The position numbers were made by a program, and so were the translations under genes. Source: Paraphysomonas bandaiensis (Eukaryota > Chrysophyceae). From it: a stretch of DNA of 64,000 bases. The stretch covers positions 62,001-126,000 of the forward strand of contig CBFFRP010000291.1 in NCBI GenBank assembly GCA_965644295.1, in the 5' to 3' direction. Below the pieces are notes generated by a model, which saw only the letters and a program-made list of their open reading frames with translations, was not told the origin of the DNA and made no database searches. Every line of letters begins with the position of its first letter. Position 1 is the first letter of the stretch. Shown piece by piece: positions 11,367 through 22,462 of the stretch.

Positions 11367-11822
11367 AAAAATTCCTCTACAGCTCTTTCCCAATAGAACC
11401 GCTGTTGTCGAATTAGAGTCGCAGTTTTCGTTTTTCTCTTCTTCATGTTGACTGCACTTAAGCGCACTCCATTGGATGTGAAAGACTGCAGGTGTGTCAC
11501 TATGTTTGACACTCTGTCCTTTCTCTTTTGCCCAATCTTGCGTATCTCCACACACTCAAGTATTTCATGGGAGTGAATTCCCATCATATCCCGAACAACT
11601 TGGTCCTCAGGTAACTCCTCTTCCCCTTGAAGTAGAGATAGCTTTTGTTGCAAGATGTCAACGCGAGCTTGCAAATACTTGCAATCTTTCTGTGCCTTAT
11701 CCAATTTCTTGCTCTCTCTTGAAACCTCTTCTTGTATAGCTATCACTCTTTATATAAATAATTTCTATCAAACTTCTTTCTTTCAGAGGAGGCTCACTAC
11801 CTGAACAAAATTCGCAAGTCAT
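11228..11822 (-). CDS. Hypothetical coiled-coil protein, about 177 aa
   Basis: I do not recognise this gene. A mini-exon 11801-11822 (MTCEFCS) joins in phase to 11228-11739 over a 61-nt intron. The product begins with a heptad-rich stretch (ESKKLDKAQKDCKYLQARVD), then a mixed region with a basic KKRKTK. Its last 45 or so codons lie inside the long hairpin, so the true C-terminus may be the shorter part before it. It could be a real small gene or the relic of a mobile element. Confidence 0.35.
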
Positions 11823-13107
11823 CCTATTTTGGTGCAATGGTAATGAGATATTTGAAGTTGTGAATGCCTTTCAAATTGACAGGACTTTTTCAAACTTTGA
11901 AAATTCAATAAAAGCCACATCTTGAACAGGCATGCACGAATTCAAATTCCAAGTCTGCTGGTTCCCACTGATAGCCTGATCATGAATACTATGTAATGGA
12001 ATAATATCAAGTTGATATTATATGATAGTGCTTGTTATGGTTGCACTGAGAGCTGGAGATAACTCACAGTTGAACTGCTGCTGATGCATGAGAAATGGGT
12101 CCTGTACTTTATAGAATACTACAACTACGGCTGGAATACAGATAATTGTTGTCTCTATGATAGACGTACTGCAGTTTTGCCTAAACTGGTGTACAGAGGA
12201 TACAGTAACAGTCATGTAGTACTTGACTACACAGACCACTAAGAAAACAGTCAATAAATTCTTAATGCCAACCGTTTCGTGTTCTTCAGTGTGAGGGCTC
12301 ATTTACGCTTCAGTTCGCATTAGATATGATGGTAGGTTGTATATATTGCATTCACAGCTATGCGGATAGCCTGGGAACTAACCACACTAGCATGGATATG
12401 ATCGCTCCCAGGACGACATTGCATGTAAATTGAATACCTTTAGCATCATGTGTTGAAGAGAAGCTCCAACTAATATCACTACGACAAGGATGTCACCTAC
12501 TATGCGATACTATTGGAAGTAGCTACATAAAAGTGTACTGCAATAATGGGAAAGCCAATCACAGTTCTACAGAATATCTTTCAGTACTTCAAGTTTAATT
12601 TAAAAATTAATATAAGAAACAGTTAAAGGACACCCATTTACCTCGCCTGTCAGCATTCAGCATGAAATCCAGTTCAGTCAATATCATTAAGTCTGATTAC
12701 AGTGTCGTTGTGTGCTATACGTATTAGCTACATATCTTCCCATGATAACTAAAACACCAACATTGCTCTATTTATTATTTATATTATTATTCTCTACATT
12801 ACCAGTCATATACACAATACAAAGAGCGACAATAACTACCAGAACTTCGACTTAATATTATTTACTTGTACTGCCAACACAGCAATACTTGCTTATTTAA
12901 AACAAAGGAAGCTACAATTATTCAAGTTACCATATGGCTTTACAGTACACAGTTACATACTACACTATTCGCACATCACACTGGATTTTCATAAGTTGAT
13001 GATGAAACAAGTCACGTCATAACCGTAAAGACCGCACTCGTAAACCCAGGGATCAAGAACGAACACAGATCACTCCGTCGATATCCTTCCATATACATTA
13101 TCTGTTT
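11823..13107. other. Spacer with a dispersed-repeat fragment
   Basis: No gene supported. A short sequence at about 12117-12160 (ACAACTACGGCTGGAATACA) recurs near 36690 and 60480, so a minus-strand frame across it (12018-12302, with two hydrophobic stretches) is probably fortuitous. Confidence 0.5.
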
Positions 13108-16100
13108 CTATTTTTCTGAATGTGATTTTCTAGTCTCCACCATCGTATCTTGCGATGTAGAGCTCGCACTACCGACTGACGGTCGCTTTTTCTTTGGTGT
13201 AGAACTCTACGTACACCACATTACCTACACATATGCGATTATGCACACGAGCCTTACCCTAGAGGACCCAAATGAAATTTGCTCAACCTCAAGCAGATGG
13301 TACTCTACACCATCACACAGCCTTAGAGGATTAGACGCTGGGCCGATCCCAGGGTGGGGGTCGTCCTTGGATGCAATCTTCGTCTCAACGTATATTATCT
13401 TACCCAGTATGTACCCTGGGTTACGGTTATCTGATGTCTTGAAGTTACGCAGAGAATCCTGATACATAAAAGTAGATGAATCAGTTTAAAATTTAATAGA
13501 TACAAAAACCAAGAACCTGTGAGAGGTATCTATTGGGGCATTTGGCTTTTGAAAAGGCAAGGTAGACATCTTGTTTACTACACACAGAGAACAGTTAGTC
13601 TTATCGTAAAGTCTTCACAACATAGACTCACTTCGTCGGAAGAAACAAAGCGATATCCCCCAATTCAAATGATAGAAAGGATATTGTGGGAACGGTGGGG
13701 CGCGCAGTGGGCGGTACTACTGGAGGGGTGTCCCGCAGACGCTCCAACGTAGTATCCGGTTGTTCAGAATCATTTCCACCTTTCAACATTCGTACCTAAC
13801 AATCGATATTTAAAATAAATAAATACTACCACGGGGCAATCACCTTCTCGTTAAATGCATGCTGGGCCCGTCTTATGCTGCCATTCACTCGTTCAATCAC
13901 GTCGAGTGCCTGTATTAGAATCATGAGTTTTCATGCAATCATAAGAACAAATGATGATTACATCACGCACCTCTGATAGTCTAAAGTCAACATTAGGTGA
14001 GTCCTCATCTCCAGCTCTCATAACGGGTTCAGTAATCTCATGTGTGTGTGTAGAGGCCACGGTATCAATAATACCATACAAATCCTCAAGCAACCGTGAG
14101 AGAATGGTCTCTAACGAGGAAGGAGCAACTAATTGTGATGACGACACATTAGACAATCCTTTCTCTTCCTCGGTTCTAGAAGCCAACATCCGGCGAAGAT
14201 GCCGGTTTTCGAGCTCCAGTTGCTGCATTCATTTGCGTTAAACAAATTACAAGTACAGTACAATATTACACCCATAAAATCACTGGGAGAAATATGGTGT
14301 ACACATACATACCTTTATTCTATCTTCTGTACTGGCCGGCGGTTCGCCCTGATTGGCTGATATCACAGGATCAAGTATCTCGATATGTTCGGCAGAAGCA
14401 ACAGAGGATTGCTCGCGCCCATGGCGTGCTTCCGCCCCAACATCACCAGACGACATGCTTGACGTGAGACTATCAGTATTCCGTCCTTTCATGGTGTTCT
14501 CGTCACCACCGAACACACCAAGCTCCTGTAGTGCCGCAACATCTTCATGATAAACGTCCGGAAGATGTTGCCTCTACAATACCGTACCATAAATACAAAG
14601 TACAGAAAAAGTCCACCATTACTACCTCTGTCACAGTGGCGGTGAAGTACGGAGGCTTCTCCACTAGAGAAGGGACAATGTCAAAGAATAGTGGTGGTAA
14701 ACACGATCCCAACGTTGCCATGAAATCTTCACGGCGCCTATATGACAACATTTACTACAGTTAAGATATTCAGCATTGACATTATCACATACTTAGTCTC
14801 AACTCCTCGAAAAGCTGATATTCTGTCCACAGATTCTTTGACAAGGGACTCGAATTCCTAGAAAACACACTTTTAATTCACCTACCACGTGTGCACAGTA
14901 ACTTCTTTACCTCTGTATACTTTTTGCGGCGAATGACTTCGTAAAGAAAATCTCTATATGCTTCAGGAAGCGACTGAATGCGCTCAAGGTGTTGAAAATA
15001 GCCATTATGACCTTGTCGCCATTTTTTCATCAGTTCCAATCCTTTCTTTAGCTTAAACTGTATATCTGTTTGAATGACTGCCACCTGTCTCATCACCCGG
15101 TAGACCTCACTAAAGAACAGCATAATAAGAAATTCCAGGTCTTAACAACATTTATATACAACTAAAATCACCTGGTAAGCTTATTCTTTGCGCCAGCAAT
15201 GACGTCTTTGTCTCTCATGATGTCTTTACATCTCATCTCCATTGGGTGTAAAACATCAACCTCCTATGGGCGGGAACATTTCATCACACACTTACACATA
15301 TATATACCAACCAAATTTAACATGCCATGCACACACCTGCTTACGAGCCCCTGATGCAAGACTTTTCACTAGCGCTGTTGATTCGTCTTCGGTGGCTTCC
15401 TCTATAGATAATGAGCCTGAGCCGCTCCCCAGCTGCCCAGATATCATTGTCCGATCCACGATGGATGATATGCTCTCATTCACATTACGATACGACTCTC
15501 GAAGTTCTCGCATACAAGTCTTCTGTGTTTCAACGCGCGACTCAATACTTTCTACCATCTTCACGAGCACAGGCATGTCATCCCGGACATTCGAAACGTC
15601 CACCGCTCTCAAAGCCTCTGTCACCCTTTCGAAAACCAACTGTAGCTGTACCATGTTTTCTTCGACCTTCTGATGTGCCTGCCGACATTTATCTACCCAT
15701 GCGTGTTCCTTCTCAACAGGTACAGTATCAAGCAGGGTGGTACACTCTACGTCACCCCCCACAAGAGTTGAGCCCTGAAGAGATGGGTGAAGTGGAATAC
15801 GCGAGAGTCGCGACATATTGTGTTCAAAATTATCCAAAAGTGACTTATGGCTTCGCTGCTGGTGACTCAATTTCTGCTGTGCCGCTTCAAAGTTCGATTG
15901 AGTGGTCTTGTAATGGTCAGTGAGGTTACCCACGGCTGCTTCTAAAGCCTGGCACTGGACCTACACACGAAAAACAATTATATTGTTTATGGCAGTCAGC
16001 AGACACCTACTTTCATCTGGTCAACGCAGCGCCTACAAGACACCGCTGCCTGCTCCGATGTACCTAGAAAAGACTCCCCCCTACGAGAGTTATTATGGAA

Positions 16101-16690
16101 GTAATGAAAGGATAGGGAACATACCTTCTTAAGTGAACCAGAAACTGGCGCTCGTAGTCAGGTATCACACGAAGTATAGGTGACGTTGACTCCCCCAATG
16201 ACAACGACATCGGGTTATCTGTCAATTCAGTTAAATATTTTTTGAAGCCAAGAGGACAAAACTAACCAGTTAATTCAGGTTCTGAAATCTCTAGAGGCTT
16301 AAGCCTAACTTCACTCGGTTCCATCGATATGTCAGAGAACAAGCGCCGGTTATATAGAAATATCATCTCATTGTTATCTTGCATATCCGTTGTAAACTAT
16401 AATACACATACATGAGTATGTATTAGTCAGATAGAGGTGATAGAGTATGTCATCTATGATATAATTACATTCGATTCCAAGCGCTTATATGGGGGGCCGA
16501 TTAGTAGGATCTGATCATTAGGAGGGATGCCAGAAAACGTAGAAAGACAGTTGCGAAACACACTGATGCTGTGAGGAGGTGAGGGATAGATAAGAGAGTG
16601 TGTATGGTGTGATTACCTGAAGTCTTGTACATCAATCCTAACAGTGTATATATCTCCTGTTTCAGCGCTACCAACTCGAAACACCAGCAT
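13108..16690 (-). CDS. ATG11: ATG11/RB1CC1 (FIP200)-like autophagy scaffold
   Basis: Scaffold of the Atg1/ULK1 initiation complex and of selective autophagy. Seventeen exons join in phase to about 885 residues: 16617-16690, 16469-16562, 16267-16396, 16125-16218, 16011-16080, 15337-15960, 15172-15263, 14911-15109, 14793-14857, 14626-14737, 14313-14573, 13971-14222, 13844-13909, 13632-13795, 13517-13577, 13258-13458 and 13108-13206. The N-terminus is ubiquitin-like (MLVFRVGSAETGDIY; IPPNDQILLIGPPYKRLES; MIFLYNRRLF). The Atg17-like region includes VQCQALEAAVGNL and SLPEAYRDFLYEVIRRKKY, then VPSLVEKPPYFTATV. The C-terminal Atg11 domain, about residues 745-850, has FLSFELGDIALFLPT, VYLAFSKAKCPNRYLS, NPGYILGKIIYVE and CDGVEYHLLEVEQI. 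The last exon ends in a short basic tail (TPKKKRPS). It is shorter than plant ATG11 but has both ends of the family. Confidence 0.93.
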
Positions 16691-18324
16691 CTTAATTGAT
16701 AGGGGGTCTACAGTATGTTCATTCAATGTGTACGATCGGCATTAGATAGTAAACGAGGCGAGGTGGATTCACAACTACTTAATATTTTCGCCACGAGAAA
16801 TTACTCTGCATTTCTCTGTATGTATATATATACAACTACATACATATATATGTATATATCCACATACATCCACTGTACTGCAATACACATACTCTATATA
16901 TACTGTACATACACAGTACATATAGGAGTGTGTGTAGATAGGCAGATAGGACTATGCAGAATATCTCTGAAGAAAGAATATTTACCGTAAGTAAATTTAC
17001 TTTTCTATGTATTTTACAGAGTATTATGAAAAATACAGTGGTATACATAGCCCGAAAAGAATATCTTGAAGGAAAATACCGCATTATTAGGAGTGTCGAA
17101 TAACAAAACCAGGGGTTTTAGACAAGAAAAATTCAATGATAAAAAAGTAAGAAATCATGGATTTTTAGGTATAAAAATTAGCTTTTTGTCAATGTAGTGA
17201 CAAGTGTCGAATTTTCCCGTCTGGATATTCTGATTCAGTGACACACACTGTACAGCAATATAGGTAGGAATTTCCTACTGTATAGACCCCAAATATCGGA
17301 TTTTCCATAAATATTCTGTGAAATATGAGCAATCGTCAGGCCAGATCTGCTGTGGATGTATGATGGCATGTACGCACAGCATATACAGCAGTATGCCTGC
17401 ATGTATATCTTAGAAAGATCCCGAGTGTGTGGTTAGAACAGTCACGTACTGCTAACTGCTGTACATATATATCCACTGATGCATAGAGATGCTATCAGAT
17501 ATATGGATACCAGGATATCGGACCCAGTCCTTTGATGATTGTTGGTTTGACTGTATGAGGTATGATGCTTGTATGGCAGTTTACTATATAACCGCCCGTA
17601 CATATGTAAATGTGTATGTATGAATGTATATGCATATGATATGAGGTTCAGAGGCCCTGTATAGCACCCTAATATTTCCAAATCTCTAATGCTTTGCATA
17701 TTCAGTGTGCTTTCATGTGATGAGTGCTATCTCTGCGTTGAGAGTGATAATATCCTTCTGTGTAACACGCTTTCTGCTCAATTGTTACACATAGCCTGAA
17801 TTATTCAGACCATAATTCAATCGAAAGACATAAATATACAACATGCACATAGTACTACAAGTATGTGAGATATATAGAAGAAATGTAATTCCTGCTTCTA
17901 TCTCCCTTGATACTTTATACGTGGGCTTGTGTAGAATTTTGCGTAGCCCCTATCCCGCCAGAGAAGATTTCTTGTATTTATGTATGAATTACTCAAGTAT
18001 AGTGTAGATCTCCTAATGAGTACTTTCTTGGTATTGAACCCAATAATTCACCGGGGTTCTAACACATACATTGCCTAGTTTAATCGTGTAATATAACCAA
18101 GTACTTACTGCATACTGGTTATCCGATATAGTACCTTGATGACTAACCTTTTATTACTACATAAGTCTAATAGCTAGGATTCATCACGTGTGTAACGGTT
18201 CGCCACAAATAAAACATAATTATACTCATTACATCCATAAGCAACGCGCAGTAAAAATATCGATTTCACACTTGAGAGACATGTATACTAGCTCATCAGG
18301 AAAAACAATGGCCCTTGCTAGTTC
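16691..18324. other. Spacer, upstream region of ATG11
   Basis: AT-rich, no gene seen. It holds A-run/T-run blocks at about 17090-17330, a CAGCAGTA at 17386-17393, and TACA/TATA-rich stretches. Confidence 0.5.
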
Positions 18325-21300
18325 TCATTGTTCCTGGAGATTGCTCGTTCGAAAGCGTGCTACGCAATTCTCTACATCCTCTATTCGCAGTGGCTTAGGA
18401 AGTACAGAGTTTACCCCAGCATCTTCAAATATCTTGATGTCGTCTGGCATAACGTTTCCAGTAGCGCCTATAATTAGGCCGTCATAACCAGCCTTGCGAA
18501 GTAAATTGGTACAGGTAGGGCCGTCAGTATGTGGCATTATATAGTCCATTAAGATCATGTCATAGCATTTCAACAACTGAACAGGTACTTCTCTAGAACC
18601 ATTGACGTCTGACTCCTCTATGTTATTTAACTCACAGACCTTTTTTAACACGATATTTCCGTCTTCTGCTGTCTCACAAAGAGCACCTCTAGATTCCAGT
18701 ACGCGCTTTACTACTTTTCGAATCATAACTGCGTCGTCGGCGACCAGCACACGCAATCCATTCAACTCACTCGGGGCACATTGGCCTGAAGCAATACTAG
18801 GTGAGGAACGGCGACGAAAAAAGAATCGCTTAGAATTCACTGAATTCTCAGGGTCGTCGCAAAATGACACCTCCGTCTGAGCTTCAGTAAACGACTCCTC
18901 CTCAGACATCTGTCGACGAATGCTTAGTTTAGAGCCAAATATTTTAGTGGGGCGTGTGGTAGGCTGGTAAGTTGATAGTTCAACATAGAAAGTTGATCCA
19001 CTTCCTTCTCCCTCGGATTCAACGCCAATTACGCCTCCGTGAAGCGCGACTATGCCATGGGAAACTGAAGAGAAATGTGAGTAAAGCAAGAATATCAAGT
19101 CTCACACAATTCAGTGCAAATTACAAACAATACAAGTTAGGTAGGTGTATCAGAGAAAGTTATACTCACTCCATAATCCTAGGCCAGATCCCCCTCCATC
19201 TTGTAACACATCAGGAGAAAACTGCACTATTTCTTTGAAAACTTTCTCCTGATTTTCTCGGGAGATGCCAACACCCGTGTCTGTAAACTCAATCCTTACT
19301 CTCCCAAACGGGCAATACTTGTCAATAGATTTCACACTTTTATCAGCGATACCACCATTCAATGATGATTCGTTATGAGTTACAGACACAGAAACGCTTC
19401 CTCCGGAAGGGGTGAATTTCAGAGCATTTGATGCCAAGTTACGCAGCACCTATGCGTATACATTATCGATGATTACACATAGATAAAAATGGAACTAATA
19501 CCTGACTCATTTTATGGCTGTCCACATCGAAAAATATATCCCCAGAGAGTGTGTCAGCACAAATTTCGAACGAAATATTCTTTTGCTTCGCCTATTGCCA
19601 TCCAGAGACGTTAGGAACAAAGTTTACATAGCTACAATGCATCTTGTACCTGCAGAGAAAAAGGACCCATTGCTTTTTCTATGAATGGTACGACGGGCAA
19701 CATGTCGCAATACAGCTCCAAAATGCCAGACTCTAGTTTTTCATACGAGAGTAAATCGTTGACAATTGTAACAGCAATGTCAATAGCTTCCTGACAGTCT
19801 GTCACATTGTTGCGATTCTCATCCGAAACTTCGCTAGAATCAAAGTCTTTCTCAAGTAGATCAAGCCCCAGCTTCGCCACCGTTAGTGGTGTGCGAATCT
19901 CATGACTAAATTAAAGTGATTAGAATAAAAACAATTTAAGCACCAGATATACATACACTTATCTGGTAGTATATGTATATGTACGACTTGTGTAAGATCA
20001 CTTACCTCACATGACGCACAAAAGCTTTTTTTGTTGCAAGCATATTTTCCGCTTGTTCGGCGGATTCTTTTATCAACATCATGGACACTTCTCTCTCGCG
20101 CTCGAGCTGCCGACTCATTGTCGCAAGTCTGTAACCAGACTCAGTCTCAGAATGAATGTGCTCTGATGCAAGAATCATTTTCAAACGACAGTCATGTTTG
20201 GATAGATCGTTCACTGTGACACCCTGATGTGTCATATCAGCCAAGTTCGACACGTTTGGGGTACATAAAAAGGTGGCCACACAATCATCTCTTGAAAACA
20301 ATAACTGGCCAACTAGCTTAAGGTGTGATATGTTGGATTGTAACTCCAATGACTGACCATTACCACGGACCGATGCCACAAAGTCAGTCCAGTTGGTCCA
20401 GCTAGTTTGGGGTTTCTGGAGTGTGAACAAGCGATCGATGCTGAGTCTTTTCAAATCACTTCCCGTGTAATCCTCGAGCAGATGACCAGTTTGAAGAATG
20501 ATTAGTTCACGATTAAAAACTATATGGTATGGAAACACTTCATTAAGTTGCATACCAGATAACCCAAAACTGTATCCAGTTGACTTTCTGTTCGACCTGC
20601 GACTAGCGAGTCGACTTTGAGAACTGCTGATCGAGTGGGGAACATCCAACGACGGAATTTGTATATTTTCTGCAGCAGCTACTTTCACTTGGTCAGCACA
20701 AGACATACACGAGAAAACGGATGACAATGAGCGACTGAAAGACCGTTTCGAGCGGAGTGATGGAGTAGGCACAGCAGATGAAAGGGCTTGAGTAGGAGTA
20801 TTTGGAGCCTGCGATGACTCCGCATAGTCACTGCTTTGACGCAAAAAGAGTCTTGCTCTGTTAGATTCTTCAATGGCCTGTCGCCATATACTCGAGTATA
20901 ATACAGCACTAGAGTTCGAAGTATTCGTATGGCTACTGGTATCACTCATATAGCGGTCTGATAAATTCCGATATGGTTGATAAGAATTTCGACCAGAATT
21001 TCGTCCGGAGTAGTAGCTACTTTGGCGACCAGAGTGAAGACCCTGTCGACCGGAATAACGGTTTGAATCACGACCAGATTGCTCCACTCCCAATTCTTCA
21101 CGAAGCTTTAATCTGTGTAACTGTGACTTACTTTTATGAATATCCGGTACCATTGGCACAACTCCAATTTGTTTAATAGACCACGTTGTATACAATGCAC
21201 CATTAACTCCTTGGGTTTCTATCCTGTCCATTCGAACATCGCACCCAAAGTATTCCTTGGCTGCTTCTGTCACAAGGCCTTGCACTGCAGGAGCAAATCG

Positions 21301-21797
21301 CGCACCTTGTGGACTCTTGTAATGGAGAGTAAGTTCATCTGCCGCCGTTTCTTCGCACCTAATTTCAGGGGGCACGAGTTTCGGCAAAGCACTAGAGATA
21401 TTTTCGTGTAATGCGTTAACATTGCTTAACCACGATAGCAAATCAACACCCAAACAGCGGAGAAGGTTATCATACCCTTCATCTTTCAAATGATGCAACG
21501 TATACTTTCCATACATCTCCAACAATTCAGACTCTCCCACATTGGTTTCTTTAGAGGTTTTCGTAATCAATTCATACGTCCAATCATCTAGCAATACATA
21601 TTAACATCAGCCTTTCATAGTGTCATATTATTACCAGGATAGTACTCATATCGAACCCAATTAGTGCTCGTGATGGCTTCCCATATCTTCACACCTGTTA
21701 GCAGATATTCATGGAACGAACAAAGATTATCATCACTTTACTCACCGAAATTAGCCAATACCATACTCTCAAAGCTGGCATTAATAAGGCCGTACAT
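18325..21797 (-). CDS. H-NOX/HNOBA sensor hybrid histidine kinase with receiver domain
   Basis: A phosphorelay kinase carrying the sensory half of animal soluble guanylate cyclase. Seven exons (21746-21797, 21635-21694, 20006-21587, 19650-19905, 19502-19591, 19170-19449, 18325-19064) give about 1019 residues. Residues 1-170 are an H-NOX (HNOB) domain: MYGLINASFESMVLANFG, GYDNLLRCLG, and ALHEN with His98 at the proximal haem-ligand position. The haem-propionate motif YxSxR reads YKSPQ (127-131), so its Arg is replaced. After a Ser/Arg/Tyr-rich linker comes an HNOBA (sGC PAS-like) domain: FPYHIVFNRELIILQTGHLL, LKLVGQLLF and TFLCTPNVSNLADMTHQGV. A coiled coil leads to the kinase: VSHEIRTPLT (phospho-His), N box LRNLASNALKFTP, DTGVGIS and GGGSGLGL. 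The receiver has LVADDAVMIRK, MILMDYIMP and PKPL, all intact. No cyclase domain is present. Confidence 0.93.
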
Positions 21798-22246
21798 GAT
21801 AACTACTTCTATCTTATTAACCAGCTGATCGAGGAAATATAATGACTGATTGACCCGTCTAGACTGGGATTATATTACAACGACATCATTTCATTGTTCC
21901 CTATTCTGTAACCATAAATTAATTGATCCAATAGGGTTTCCCATTCCCGCATTCTTGTCGTTAGTATGTAACATATAGAACTCGTGTGTGTATATATGCA
22001 CAAGGGAATCATGTGAGTGATGAATTCATCGCACTCATTTGATGCGGTGTTTTTCAGTCCATATCATATCACTTCCTCTCACTTTTCATGTATCTGATTG
22101 GATAATATAAAATCCCCTCTAAAGTGTCCTGATGTGTCCTTTTTCAGTCGAAAAAGTATATATTCTAATGTCTCAAAACCCTGCTTTTTTAATATCGCCA
22201 AGGAAATATTTTACGAACTTCCACATAAAATATACCCTCCTTTATG
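21798..22246. other. Divergent promoter region
   Basis: Between the minus-strand kinase (start 21797) and the plus-strand YbaK fusion (start 22463). AT-rich with T-runs and A-runs at 22135-22235; no gene. Confidence 0.5.
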
Positions 22247-22348
22247 TACTGCTGTATATAGAGAGCGTCCATGTACAGAGTAGGCAGGTACGTATATACT
22301 TATAGGAACGTGTACTGTAGGTAGGTAGGTAGGCAACATACAGCAGTA
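22247..22348 (+). promoter_or_regulatory. Paired TACTGCTG / CAGCAGTA elements
   Basis: TACTGCTGTATA at 22247-22258 and CAGCAGTA at 22341-22348, in opposite orientation, 115-216 bp before the ATG at 22463. GTAGGTAGGTAGG lies between them. Same element family as upstream of SEN2 and SQD2; function inferred. Confidence 0.4.
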
Positions 22349-22462
22349 CGAAGCTATGAATTCATAGATTGGAAGTGAAGGGAGGGATATACAGTCCTCT
22401 GATGCGTATATATATGCATGTGATGTCACGGGAGGGCCTCTAGGTGCCTATCTATACAGTCA

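Noticed and set aside
12018-12302. Minus-strand frame with two hydrophobic stretches, resembling a small membrane protein
   Set aside because: Its second half lies in a dispersed repeat found on other strands and in other frames elsewhere; no splice or family support.
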